This document shows positions 34,211 through 42,909 of a DNA stretch of 45,356 nt, piece after piece. This DNA is from Lachnospiraceae bacterium (GTDB lineage: Bacteria > Bacillota > Clostridia > Lachnospirales > Lachnospiraceae), in the NCBI GenBank assembly GCA_017387565.1, contig JAFOEY010000013.1, positions 1-45,356 of the forward strand, written 5' to 3'. A program made the translations under genes and the position numbers. How positions within the stretch are numbered: position 1 is the first letter of the stretch; every line of letters begins with the position of its first letter. The notes under the pieces were generated by a model, which saw only the letters and a program-made list of their open reading frames with translations, was not told the DNA's origin and made no database searches.

Positions 34211-35059
34211 TTGGGAAGAAAAGAAAAAGTATATGAGTACTGTCTAAAAAGAAATGAAAAGATTACAGCAATGGAAATAATTAAAGCATTATATCCGGGC
34301 AAGGAACAACCATACATAAATACAGTTATCAATGAACTTGTGTATGAGAAGAAACTTGTTAGGATAGATACCAGACCCTATACGGTACATGTTCCGAAAG
34401 ATGGAGAAATAATTGGACCGGTAACAGATTATTCGAGAGGACCTATGCGTACCGGGAGAAAGCATAAGTCTGAGAATATAAATAAACCGTGTGCAGAGGA
34501 AGTAGAAACATATCTTAAGAAATGGGAAGCGCTTGAAAACTATCGTTTGCAGGAGATCGCGTTAGATAAATTATTTTTTTATACATATCCGCAGAATCAG
34601 CAAATTGAGGATATTCTTGTTAAAGTTGCTACTTTGAATGACTTTTACAGCACGCAAATTTTTTCAGTGTATCCGGTTGCAAAACACATTTTGGATTTAA
34701 ATATTGACGACCGACTTCAAGAGGGAGATTTGACAATTGTTAATGACATTTCAACTGTTATGATGGAGAACGGAACAAAGAAAAATTTTTATTCTTTCGC
34801 TACAAAATATTGCAGTCATCATCAACCGGATAAATATGCAATTTATGATAGCTATGTTGAAAAAGTTTTGCTATATTTTCGAAATGTTGATCATTTTAGT
34901 GTCTTTCGTGATACAGAATTAAAATCATATGAGGAATTTAATCGCGTTCTTCGCAATTTCCAACGATATTATCATTTGGAAAAATATACATTAAAACAGA
35001 TGGATCGATATCTTTGGCTTCTTGGAAAGGAAAAGTTTCCAAGGAAGTACTATAAATAG
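34211..35059 (+). CDS. Hypothetical protein with N-terminal winged-helix-like region
   Basis: About 282 residues from a TTG at 34211, 9 bases after GGGAGTG; GTG at 34199 and TTG at 34190 are alternatives. The N-terminus (KVYEYCLKRNEKITAMEIIK) resembles a winged helix. The C-terminal half contains FYSFATKYCSHHQPDKYAIY, a pattern of the kind seen in uncharacterised accessory proteins. Function unknown. Confidence 0.65.
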   Translation: MGRKEKVYEYCLKRNEKITAMEIIKALYPGKEQPYINTVINELVYEKKLVRIDTRPYTVHVPKDGEIIGPVTDYSRGPMRTGRKHKSENINKPCAEEVETYLKKWEALENYRLQEIALDKLFFYTYPQNQQIEDILVKVATLNDFYSTQIFSVYPVAKHILDLNIDDRLQEGDLTIVNDISTVMMENGTKKNFYSFATKYCSHHQPDKYAIYDSYVEKVLLYFRNVDHFSVFRDTELKSYEEFNRVLRNFQRYYHLEKYTLKQMDRYLWLLGKEKFPRKYYK

Positions 35060-35380
35060 TGGCATGCAATCTTTGAATACAATTACTCTTTTAACTTTTG
35101 GTAATAAATTCTTTGAATGCTTCAAGTTTCATATCGTGCCATGATTTATTATATATTTTTTAAAATATGCTCTTGCAAAGTCTGGGCTTTGATGCTATGA
35201 TTTTTGAAAAGAGAATATTTCTATTTATTCGACAGAGTATTGACGATATTTCGCTTGATATTTCTGATCTGTTTTTCTAACATCAATTCTTAGAATCTTA
35301 TGCTTTTGAAATTCACAAACAATTTTATAAAGCAGGAGATTTTGGAAAAGACTTGATGTTTAAGATTATGATTATGATCT
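35060..35380. other. AT-rich stretch without a supported gene
   Basis: No open frame with a ribosome site. It precedes the truncated Rpn-like frame and may be the decayed 5' part of that gene. Confidence 0.4.
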
Positions 35381-35383
35381 TAA

Positions 35384-36163
35384 GATCGTGAGGTTTATAA
35401 CATTGTAACTTCTTTTGCCATACATGCTCCTGCAAAGAAAGAAGACTGTAAGGAATTTTTGCAACGTATTCTGCAAATCCGTATTCTGGAAATCAGAATT
35501 GTAACACCTCAGCAAAGTATCCGAAACCGGAAAGATGGTAAGGGGATCCGACTGGATGTTTATGTACGGGATGACCAGGGCAATTCCTACGATATTGAAA
35601 TGCAATTGTTAGATACAAAGGAACTGGATTTGCGGAGCAGGTATTACCATAGTGAGATGGATACCTATCAGATTAGAAAAGAGAAGAAATATAAAAATTT
35701 AAAAGAATCCATTGTGATATTTGTATGTGGTTTTGATCCGTTTGATGAAAACCGCAGTATATATACGTTTGAGACAATATGCAGGGAAAATACGGATATC
35801 AGGTTAAAGGATAAGCGGAAAACCTATTTTGTTTACATCGGTGGAAACCGGGATGGAGTAGCAGCAGATACAATAAAGCTATTAGATTACTTTAAGACCG
35901 GAGAACCGACAGATGAATTTACATTCAATTTGCAAAACAGGGTTGAACAGATCCGTTGTGATGATGAGTGGAGGGAAAACCATATGACGTTGGAAATGAA
36001 AATGGATGAGATGTTTGATAAGGGAGTAGAGATTGGAGAGCAACGTGGAATGCAACGTGGAATGGCTGAGACAAAACAGAAATTAATAAACAATCTGATG
36101 GAGAATATGAACATTACGGAAGAGGAAGCAAAAGAGCGATTGGGAATATGCCCTTTTATATGA
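35384..36163 (+). pseudogene. Rpn-type PD-(D/E)XK nuclease, 5'-truncated
   Basis: An open frame without an ATG start at its beginning. GIRLDVYVRDDQGNSYDIEMQ shows the D...ExQ nuclease core of the Rpn/transposase-31 (PF12784) type, and QRGMQRGMAETKQKL is the usual C-terminal helix. The family's N-terminal about 60 residues (DDFMFGxV) are missing. It may be inactive or use a TTG at 35459. Confidence 0.7.
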
Positions 36164-36328
36164 TGCCCGGGAAGAAGCAATAAATGCGGCAATCAATTGT
36201 TTGAATGTAAAGTCCGTAGAGTTGTGCGGTTGATTGAAAAGCTAAATGCAAGACAATATATGGGTAAAATATAAACGTTTCTAAAATCGGCCAAATAGGG
36301 GCTTAAAAAAGCATGTCATGATATGAAA

Positions 36329-36353
36329 AGTAGGGAAAATCCCCTGCTTTTTT
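36329..36353 (+). terminator. Terminator downstream of the Rpn remnant
   Basis: AGTAGGG/CCCCTGCT hairpin (one wobble) followed by T6. The rest of 36164-36435 has no supported gene. Confidence 0.6.
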
Positions 36354-36435
36354 ATGTTTTCAAGCATGGCAAACAAGCAGCGGTCAAAAAAATTGTAAAA
36401 GTAAATGAGACCCCTACTTCAGACAAAATATAGCG

Positions 36436-37792
36436 TAGCTGTCTGATTTATTCGGATTTATTTTTTACGTTTTAATAACTTAGGTTTTAAGCAAACTTCA
36501 TCCGCTGGAATCGGAAAAAGTGCGAGGGTTTTTAAAAGTTTTTGATGCTCCTCTTTCTGCATCAAATCAAAAGGTGTCTGATTCTCAAACAGTTCCCTGA
36601 CAACACTGTTTACATGGCAGGTTATAAGGTGAATGTCCGTATCTTCTAACAAACGAAAACTGGTTCCTTTTGGTAAGATCTGTCGAATAAGAACATGATT
36701 CTTTTCAACTCGTCCTTTCTGCCATGAAGCCTGTGGATCGCAATAAAATACACGTGTCCTGCGTGCGCCGTTTTCGGTGAATTCAAGGTGGTGAGAACCT
36801 TTGAACTCAACTCCGTTATCGGTAAGGATGACAGGGAAGATCTTACGAAAGGTTTCAATTCCTAACAGCATAGTTAACTTGTCGAATACCGCCAGAACAC
36901 TTTTCTGTGTACCATCAGGAAGTAGAAAGATAAGCATAAAGTTTGTATCTCTTAAAATCATGGTAAGGAGTACTTTATGGCTGCCTCGTGCACCTTTTAC
37001 TGTATCCATTTCCCAAATTGGAAGCTTTGGATTTTGCTCCATAAATGACGTGAAATCCGTATAGGAGCGTCCTTTCCGGTATTGATAATCCATTTTCATA
37101 ACAACGTCATGGGGATGACGTTGACGATATCGAACTTTTTTCGGAAGATCAATATTTCTGACCTGAAAAGCATTCATGTCAATGTAGTTGTAGATAGTTT
37201 TTTCTGAAAGGCCGATTTCATCTGCATGTGAAGCAAAAATGTGATTGATAGACTGGCCCTTTGCAATCAACGGTGTCAGAATATCGTTCAGCTCCATAAG
37301 GCGCTCTGGACTGGTGCGAATTCCTTTTCTGGTACTACTGAGCTGTTTGACATATTCAGCATGAGCTCTGTGGGCAGTATAATACGCATGATTTCTTTGG
37401 CATGTTTTTTCTTTCGGGCAACAGGTACATACATAGGGTGGTTTATCAAGTAACGGGCAATGCAAAGAAATGTAGTCGTGGCAGAAATCATGGCACGAGT
37501 ATTCCGTACAAGTTTTACAGCGACTAAAACAGGAGTATTTAGTTTCCGTGCTGCAAAGATTACGTCTCAAGCAAGTCCGATAGTGGACACAATCATTGGA
37601 GGTATATCGCACACCATTTACGAAACACCGATGATTTTTAACTTCTCGAGAGATTGTTGTAGCAGAGCGATTTAAACATCGGGCAATATATGCAAAAGAC
37701 ATGTCTTGAGCGATATGCTTCTCGATGATGGCTCTGTCAGTTAAGGTTAAATGTTTACTCATAGGGTCTGTTCCTTTCCAATCAGACAGCTA
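36436..37792 (-). mobile_element. IS30-family insertion sequence
   Basis: Inverted ends TAGCTGTCTGATT (36436-36448) and AATCAGACAGCTA (37780-37792) frame one transposase gene. The length between them is about 1.36 kb. No clear target duplication was found, so the exact outer limits are uncertain. Confidence 0.8.
36458..37762 (-). CDS. IS30-family transposase
   Basis: 434 residues, apparently intact. An N-terminal helix-turn-helix (SFAYIARCLNRSATTISREV) is followed by a Cys-rich region (CTEYSCHDFCHDY) and the DDE core: WEMDTVKGARG, LTDNGVEFKG, and KGRVEKNHVLIRQ. It should move the element by cut-and-paste or circle formation. It is flanked by 13-bp inverted repeats. Confidence 0.93.
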   Translation of the reverse strand: MSKHLTLTDRAIIEKHIAQDMSFAYIARCLNRSATTISREVKNHRCFVNGVRYTSNDCVHYRTCLRRNLCSTETKYSCFSRCKTCTEYSCHDFCHDYISLHCPLLDKPPYVCTCCPKEKTCQRNHAYYTAHRAHAEYVKQLSSTRKGIRTSPERLMELNDILTPLIAKGQSINHIFASHADEIGLSEKTIYNYIDMNAFQVRNIDLPKKVRYRQRHPHDVVMKMDYQYRKGRSYTDFTSFMEQNPKLPIWEMDTVKGARGSHKVLLTMILRDTNFMLIFLLPDGTQKSVLAVFDKLTMLLGIETFRKIFPVILTDNGVEFKGSHHLEFTENGARRTRVFYCDPQASWQKGRVEKNHVLIRQILPKGTSFRLLEDTDIHLITCHVNSVVRELFENQTPFDLMQKEEHQKLLKTLALFPIPADEVCLKPKLLKRKK

Positions 37793-37865
37793 AGAGTATT
37801 ATCCAGTGGAATTAAAGTTTTTCAATCTTTTTGAAGAGAAGTGTGATATAATAATTAACAGACAA

Positions 37866-38133
37866 ATTTGAATTCTCACTTGAGGTATTTTAAGGGATTT
37901 AATAACTGTTATATCTTGTTATAAAAATCTCGGCAAACCATTGAAAATACTAAAGTTTTCGTGGGTATCCTCTCCGTAACATCTTGTATCGTGTTATATC
38001 GTTTTATCCTTGGTTATGATCTCTGATAAGGGAAAAAACAAGGGCACAAGATGTCCGGTGGACATCTGCTCTGTGCGGACCGAAGCGGAGCGGAGACAGA
38101 AAATCTGGTAACAACTTATAACAAATTATGAAA
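37866..38133 (+). repeat. Long direct repeat, copy 1 (268 bp)
   Basis: About 97% identical to 41954-42219 (about 7 substitutions and one 2-base indel, by eye). It contains AGATGTCC-GGT-GGACATCT nested in GCACA/TGTGC (38044-38076). The indel breaks any shared reading frame, so it is probably noncoding. It lies right after the IS30 element. Confidence 0.9.
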
Positions 38134-38191
38134 ATGTCAGTTGGAACATGATGAGATGCTTTTAATGCAATTACAGGAAAGGATAGATAAG

Positions 38192-38411
38192 ATGAGATTG
38201 GTATATGCAGAGTATAACCCACAGGCAAACAGTTGATGTAACCACATTTGAGAATTACATTTTACGAATTGATTGTAATAAGGAGGAGGATGGATTGAAA
38301 ACGACACCTTGTTCGCAGAATTCGCTCAATGCATTGGCAATAGATGAACCACCTGAATATGCTCGACTTGCATTAGATGAAGAAATGCAGGCGTGGTTGG
38401 AGGTCTGGTAA
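38192..38411 (+). pseudogene. Frameshifted small accessory gene (DUF6061-like)
   Basis: ATG at 38192 reads MRLVYAEYNPQANS then stops. A shifted frame continues VDVTTFENYILRIDC and ends LAIDEPPEYARLALDEEMQA. The pieces join as one small DUF6061-like protein if a one-base shift near 38231 is corrected. Family assignment is tentative. Confidence 0.45.
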
Positions 38412-38495
38412 GGTTATATTTTTAAAATATGTGGCAGAGCGATAAAAAAGTCGAGCAACCTTTTGGTTAAAATTTGAAAATGAAGTTAAAAAAGG

Positions 38496-38524
38496 TTGCT
38501 ATTCGAATATATGTTTGGTAAAAT
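38496..38524 (+). promoter_or_regulatory. Promoter of the holin-like toxin mRNA (locus C)
   Basis: TTGCTA (38496-38501), 17-bp spacer, TAAAAT (38519-38524). Confidence 0.65.
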
Positions 38525-38614
38525 GAGATTGTGGAAAGTACCCATGACAGGGTGGTAGCCTCCCGAGTTTATGATACCGGTTCGCCGGAATACATAGGAA
38601 GGGAGGTGGCGCCG

Positions 38615-38734
38615 ATGATGACAGCTTATGAAATCATTACGATTTTTTTAGGAATATTGGCATTGCTAATATCCTTTGGAAGCTTAATTGTTGCGTTGCT
38701 TGCCTTTCTCGATAAGAGAAACAAGCACAAATAA
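38615..38734 (+). CDS. Putative holin-like type I toxin (Hol_Tox family)
   Basis: 39 residues with one long membrane helix (IITIFLGILALLISFGSLIV) and the ending FLDKRNKHK. This matches the putative holin-like toxin family of Firmicutes. GGGAGG lies 8 bases upstream. The mRNA leader is about 85 bases and structured. The antisense RNA covers its 3' tail. Confidence 0.85.
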   Translation: MMTAYEIITIFLGILALLISFGSLIVALLAFLDKRNKHK

Positions 38735-38835
38735 AAATGCCTATCCTGTCTGCCAACAGGATAGGCGGTGTCCATAAGGACATTTGATACCTAAACTCGG
38801 AGCATCCACCTTTGGAGTGGGTGCTTTCTTTTTGT
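38733..38835 (-). ncRNA. Antisense antitoxin RNA, locus C
   Basis: On the minus strand, TTGAAC (38870-38865), 17 bp, TATTAT (38847-38842) would start an RNA near 38835. It ends at the GCCTATCCTGT/ACAGGATAGGC hairpin (38739-38766) followed by a U-run. The 5' part (GTGGATGCTCCGAGTTTAGG) resembles the leader of the toxin mRNA (GGTAGCCTCCCGAGTTTATG). Confidence 0.7.
38802..38833 (+). terminator. Terminator of the holin-like toxin mRNA
   Basis: GCATCCAC/GTGGGTGC hairpin (38802-38824), then TTTCTTTTT. The whole antisense RNA is therefore complementary to the toxin mRNA tail. Confidence 0.75.
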
Positions 38836-38923
38836 ATAATTATAATAACACTTACGCTAAAATAGTTCAAGTGTTTTTCGAAATTAGGTGGAAACACGGA
38901 ATTTTATAGGAATTTACTTGTAG

Positions 38924-39067
38924 CCTGATGAGGGATTGAAGCTACTAAAGGATGCAGAGCTTGTCATGGAATATAAAAATAAAAATTTTGTTTATTATGA
39001 AATCAACACAACGGTATTTGATGAGTTGATTTTATGGGTTGAACAGTTTGGAGGTAGGAGTAAATGA
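38924..39067 (+). pseudogene. sdpR-like ArsR regulator, 5'-truncated
   Basis: Only the C-terminal about 45 residues remain: GLKLLKDAELVMEYKNKNFV then YYEINTTVFDELILW. This is the end of an ArsR/SdpR winged helix. An in-frame stop lies just before it (38921). Its stop overlaps the sdpI-like start by ATGA, as in intact sdpRI operons. Confidence 0.75.
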
Positions 39068-39765
39068 AAAAAACTATGTGGATATTATCAATAATTTCCA
39101 TTGTTCTAACAGCGGTTGCGTTACAGTTTATGCCGGATTTGGTTCCCATGCATTATAATGCAGCAGGTGAAATTGACAGATGGGGTTCAAAATATGAGAA
39201 TTTTATTTTCCCTATACTCATTATTGTTTTTGCATTGTTTTGGCATTTACTTATCTTGTATTATGAGATAAAGTCAGCTAAAACAACGATTGAGAAAGAA
39301 TGTGCAGAGATATTATCCAATATAAAGGTTTTAAAAATAGTGGGTGTTTCTGTGACTTGTATGTTTGTTGTTATGCAAGGATTTTTCCTCTATAGTGCCT
39401 ATGTGGAAGCTAATATTAATGCGACATCTGCTTGTATGGATATCGGCAAACTCACTTGTATTCTGAGTGGTGCACTTCTTATTGTGATAGGAAATTTCAT
39501 GCCAAAAACAAAGAAAAATCCAGTAGTTGGAGTTCGTGTGAAGTGGAGTATGTACAATGATACGACTTGGATGAAAAGCAACCGATTTGGTGCAGTTGCC
39601 TTGATGATAACAGGAGTGCTGATAGTTATGACATCAGTATTTGTAAAGGAAAATGTTGCATTGCTTTGCGTGATTGCCTACATAATTGCTGATATGTTCT
39701 TTACACTAATTTACTCATATAGGGTTTATAAGAGAGAATTGAAAAAAAAGAATCAAGGTGTATAA
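39064..39765 (+). CDS. SdpI/DUF1648 family membrane protein
   Basis: 233 residues with about six membrane helices. DUF1648 motif LVPMHYNAAGEIDRWGSK near the start and NPVVGVRVKWSMYNDTTWMK in the second half match SdpI, the immunity protein for the SdpC toxin in Bacillus. No sdpC is near, so it may protect against a foreign bacteriocin. Its usual regulator is reduced to a remnant. Confidence 0.88.
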   Translation: MKKTMWILSIISIVLTAVALQFMPDLVPMHYNAAGEIDRWGSKYENFIFPILIIVFALFWHLLILYYEIKSAKTTIEKECAEILSNIKVLKIVGVSVTCMFVVMQGFFLYSAYVEANINATSACMDIGKLTCILSGALLIVIGNFMPKTKKNPVVGVRVKWSMYNDTTWMKSNRFGAVALMITGVLIVMTSVFVKENVALLCVIAYIIADMFFTLIYSYRVYKRELKKKNQGV

Positions 39766-39801
39766 TGGATGTACGATTCAAAATTGTAAGAGGTTAAGCG
39801 T

Positions 39802-39962
39802 ATGGGAAAAATAATTGGTGCAATAGTTTTTGGTCTAATTGCGATTGCTTGTTTCGTTGGAAGTTATTTTCAATTCAGGGAAAAAATGCGGTTGATGTGC
39901 TGATAAAAACAGGGTGGATATTTTATATTGTAATAGCCATTGTATTATGTGCGATTATTTAA
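39802..39962 (+). pseudogene. Broken small membrane protein
   Basis: The first frame gives MGKIIGAIVFGLIAIACFVG then stops at 39903. A shifted frame reads GWIFYIVIAIVLCAII to 39962. Two membrane segments in two frames point to a frameshift or internal deletion. Confidence 0.5.
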
Positions 39963-40105
39963 TTATGGGATATTTGTGTATTTAATTATTTGATCGGAAA
40001 TACAGACAATCATATTAAGAATCTTTCTTTGTTGTATAGCGAAGATTTAAAAAGTGTTCGGCGGAATTGGGAAGGGATGCAAACCTAAAAGAAATGAGGA
40101 AAGTT

Positions 40106-40414
40106 ATGAAGAGATATTTTACTTTATTTAACTTAATAATCTGCCTTTTTACCATAACTGCTTGCGTAGATGACGGTTTGCGTAAAGCGCCCTACACTGC
40201 GGATGAAATGGAGACATATCTGGAAGAAAAATATGAAAAAGATTTTGTTGTACTGTCTAGGACGGAGCATTATGATAGTTATTTTGAAACTCTTCAGATG
40301 GTAGAATATGAAATTCAATGTAAACAAGATGTAGAAGATACATTTACTGCTATTGACCGACACGATGGTGGAACGGCAGGGTGGAATGTAACGGATAAAT
40401 ATAGGTCGGAATAA
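40106..40414 (+). CDS. Small putative lipoprotein
   Basis: 102 residues from the ATG at 40106, after GAGGAAAG. The signal KRYFTLFNLIICLFTITAC has a lipobox (ITAC), so Cys would carry lipid. The mature part is charged and soluble. No family recognised. It lies among gene remnants and may itself be incomplete. Confidence 0.6.
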   Translation: MKRYFTLFNLIICLFTITACVDDGLRKAPYTADEMETYLEEKYEKDFVVLSRTEHYDSYFETLQMVEYEIQCKQDVEDTFTAIDRHDGGTAGWNVTDKYRSE

Positions 40415-40521
40415 CTATGGTTTCCAATTGAGAAGAAACTTTTAGTAATACATAGAGATAAATTGAAGTTGCAGGTGACTAAAGGATATAAAAAGGACTA
40501 GGAATAGACGCGGTATTAAAG

Positions 40522-40662
40522 ATGAAGAGAGAATGTTTGGCATCAGCAATATATATTATTACCGATGTGATTGATGAAAAAGGCTGGAATCTTGGATGGA
40601 ATGGTGACATTATTGATTCTTCAATTGAACATCTGGTTAAGGTTATTGCAGAAAATCTATAA
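40522..40662 (+). CDS. Short open frame, possibly a gene fragment
   Basis: 46 residues, MKRECLASAIYIITDVIDEK then GWNLGWNGDIID. It has codon use typical of coding DNA but no convincing ribosome site. It may be the 3' piece of a lost gene. Confidence 0.3.
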   Translation: MKRECLASAIYIITDVIDEKGWNLGWNGDIIDSSIEHLVKVIAENL

Positions 40663-40784
40663 TATGGTTTAGTTCATGAAATTGAAATTTTATCTTTGAA
40701 AGTAAAGCGAGTTACCCTTTGAAAGGATAATAGAAGATGAATTTTTAAGCGAGCAGGAGAAAAACAGAAAAAGGAGAACAGGGT

Positions 40785-41294
40785 ATGAGTGTACTTGTAT
40801 TAAATACATTATCTGAGTATAATGACGAAGTTTTGGAATTGCAAAATCAGATATGTGCACAATCTGAGGGCAGTGAGGTTGTTTATACAAGAGAAATGAA
40901 AATATCGCATTGTATTGGTTGCAATTATTGTTGGTTGAAGACTCCAGGAGTCTGTGTAATCAAAGATGACTATGAGATTATTTTAAAAAAAATTTTGCAA
41001 CATGAGAAGATTATCTTCATTACAGATACAAAATTTGGATTTGTATCTTATCAGACGAAGGATTTGTTAGATAGAATTTTGCCAATTGCAACAATGTATT
41101 TACAGTTTGTAGATGGTCAGATGCGACATGTACCTCGATATGATATCCGTCCCCAGATGGGAATTATTTATAGGGGAAATGCAGAACATGAATATCTTGA
41201 AAGATGGATGGAGAGAACAACACTTAATTTTGAAAGCACATCTCTTGGGGTATTTTCATTAGAAGAAGGAAGGGGGATTCTTTCATGCATTTAG
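40785..41294 (+). CDS. Flavodoxin-fold reductase with Cys cluster
   Basis: 169 residues. The motif CIGCNYCWLKTPGVC near residue 43 matches flavodoxin-fold NAD(P)H-dependent or iron-sulfur flavoproteins. The N-terminus SVLVLNTLSEYND fits the first strand and phosphate loop weakly. GGAGAACAGGG is upstream. It overlaps the next flavodoxin-like gene by 10 bp. Confidence 0.8.
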   Translation: MSVLVLNTLSEYNDEVLELQNQICAQSEGSEVVYTREMKISHCIGCNYCWLKTPGVCVIKDDYEIILKKILQHEKIIFITDTKFGFVSYQTKDLLDRILPIATMYLQFVDGQMRHVPRYDIRPQMGIIYRGNAEHEYLERWMERTTLNFESTSLGVFSLEEGRGILSCI

Positions 41295-41941
41295 TAATAA
41301 TTAACGCAAGCCCTCGTGTGGAGACTAAAAGTAATACAGCCCGAATTATCCGCACCTTTGTTCGGGGATATGAGGTCAGCGGAAACACAACAGAAGTTTG
41401 GCATTTGTCAGATAAAAAGCAGTGGACAGGTGCTAAAGAAGCATATGAGAATAATGACAATGTTTTATTTGCGATTCCTTTGTATGTAGAGAATGTGCCG
41501 GGGATCATGTTGGAATTTTTAGAAACTTTGCAACCGAAAAAGGAAGCTGGCACGAAAATGTCCTTTATATTACAGGGAGGTTTTGCTGAAGCTAGCCAGC
41601 TTCGATGTGGAGAGGCATATTTGGAAATGTTACCGTTATATTTAAATTGTGAATATAATGGAACGTTGATAAAAGGGGATAATTTTGGTCCTTCCTGGGT
41701 GCCGGAAAAAATGGCAGAGAAGATGGTGGCACATTATGAAAAGATGGGAAGAACTTTTGCAGAGAAAAGAACTTTTGACAAAGAAGAAGTAAATGAATTT
41801 GCTGCCCCAGAGTACTTTTCGGAACAAGAGATTCGACAACATAAGCGTATCGGTAGATGGATGCAGAAAGCATTATTTCGCTATATAGCGAAGCGGAATG
41901 GATGTAAGAAGCCTCTTGATGATAAACCTTATCAGAGTTGA
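41285..41941 (+). CDS. Flavodoxin-fold protein
   Basis: 218 residues. HLVIINASPRVETKSNTARI is a typical FMN-binding N-terminus of the NADPH-dependent FMN reductase type. The overlap with the preceding gene suggests a two-subunit or two-step redox pair. The substrate is unknown. Confidence 0.8.
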   Translation: MHLVIINASPRVETKSNTARIIRTFVRGYEVSGNTTEVWHLSDKKQWTGAKEAYENNDNVLFAIPLYVENVPGIMLEFLETLQPKKEAGTKMSFILQGGFAEASQLRCGEAYLEMLPLYLNCEYNGTLIKGDNFGPSWVPEKMAEKMVAHYEKMGRTFAEKRTFDKEEVNEFAAPEYFSEQEIRQHKRIGRWMQKALFRYIAKRNGCKKPLDDKPYQS

Positions 41942-41953
41942 AAACACGCGATT

Positions 41954-42219
41954 ATTTGAATTCTCACTTGAGGTATTTTAAGGGATTTAATAACTGTTAT
42001 ATCTTGTTATAAAAATCTCGTCAAACCCTTGAAAATACTAAAGTTTTTGTGGGTGTCCTCTCCGTCACATCTTGTATCGTGTTATATCGTTTTACCCTTG
42101 GTTATGAACTCTGATAAGGGAAAAAAAGGGCACAAGATGTCCGGTGGACATCTGCTCTGTGCGGACCGAAGCGGAGCGGAGACAGAAAATCTGGTAACAA
42201 CTTATAACAAATTATGAAA
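41954..42219 (+). repeat. Long direct repeat, copy 2 (266 bp)
   Basis: Same orientation as 37866-38133, starting 4088 bp downstream of that copy. It is followed at once by a strong hairpin terminator (42224-42259), which copy 1 lacks. Confidence 0.9.
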
Positions 42220-42223
42220 TAAG

Positions 42224-42259
42224 TGGAGTATGTGCCATTATGCACATACTCCATATTTT
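42224..42259 (+). terminator. Strong hairpin terminator after repeat copy 2
   Basis: TGGAGTATGTGC (42224-42235)/GCACATACTCCA (42242-42253), loop CATTAT, then TATTTTAT. Confidence 0.75.
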
Positions 42260-42263
42260 ATTG

Positions 42264-42299
42264 TTGACAAAGGATAAAATATAATGTATGTTATATAAC
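42264..42299 (+). promoter_or_regulatory. Promoter and probable TetR operator
   Basis: TTGACA (42264-42269), 17 bp, TATGTT (42287-42292). The palindrome GTTATATAAC (42290-42299) overlaps the -10 box and suits self-repression by the TetR protein downstream. Confidence 0.6.
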
Positions 42300-42324
42300 A
42301 AGAATTATAAAAAAGGGGGTAGCT

Positions 42325-42909
42325 ATGCCGCCAAAAGCAAAAATTACGAAAGAAATGATAGTAGATACTGCTTTCAAAATTGTGCAAAAAGAGGGAGCAG
42401 ACAAAGTGACTGCACGAAGTATTTCAGAGCAATTAAACTGTTCTACACAACCAGTGTTATATTATTTCTCAACTGTTGAAGATATTAAAAAAGCGGTGTA
42501 TAAAAAGGTGGATGAGTATCATTCCGCTTACATTATGGACACAGAGATAGCTTATGAAAATCCTATGCTGGCAATTGGAATGAACTACATTAAATTTGCA
42601 ATAGATGAAAGAAATCTATTCCGTTTTTTGTTTCAGTCAAATGAGTTTTCAGGAGTTAGTATGTTAGATTTGTTGGAAACAGAAGAACTGTTACCGATTC
42701 TTGCTGTGCTGCAAAATGAGTTGGATATGTCACTGGAAGATACGAAGGAGGTTTTTAGTACCTTATTCATCTTCGCCCATGGGTATGCCAGTTTATATGC
42801 GAATAATACAATGATTTATGATGAGTTGAATGTAATGAAGGCACTCGAGAAAATATTTTATGGGGCAATTTACGCTACGAAGGAGGTCGAAAATGAGGAA
42901 GATATATAA
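42325..42909 (+). CDS. TetR family regulator
   Basis: 194 residues. The helix-turn-helix is ARSISEQLNCSTQPVLYYF (about 30-48). The rest is helical ligand domain with LFRFLFQSNEFSG. AAGGGGGT is upstream. It overlaps the CPBP gene by 17 bp, so it probably controls that gene and itself. Confidence 0.92.
   Translation: MPPKAKITKEMIVDTAFKIVQKEGADKVTARSISEQLNCSTQPVLYYFSTVEDIKKAVYKKVDEYHSAYIMDTEIAYENPMLAIGMNYIKFAIDERNLFRFLFQSNEFSGVSMLDLLETEELLPILAVLQNELDMSLEDTKEVFSTLFIFAHGYASLYANNTMIYDELNVMKALEKIFYGAIYATKEVENEEDI

Noticed and set aside
42029-42217. 62-codon open frame across long repeat copy 2
   Set aside because: The matching frame in copy 1 is broken by a 2-base indel, and the repeat is better explained as noncoding.
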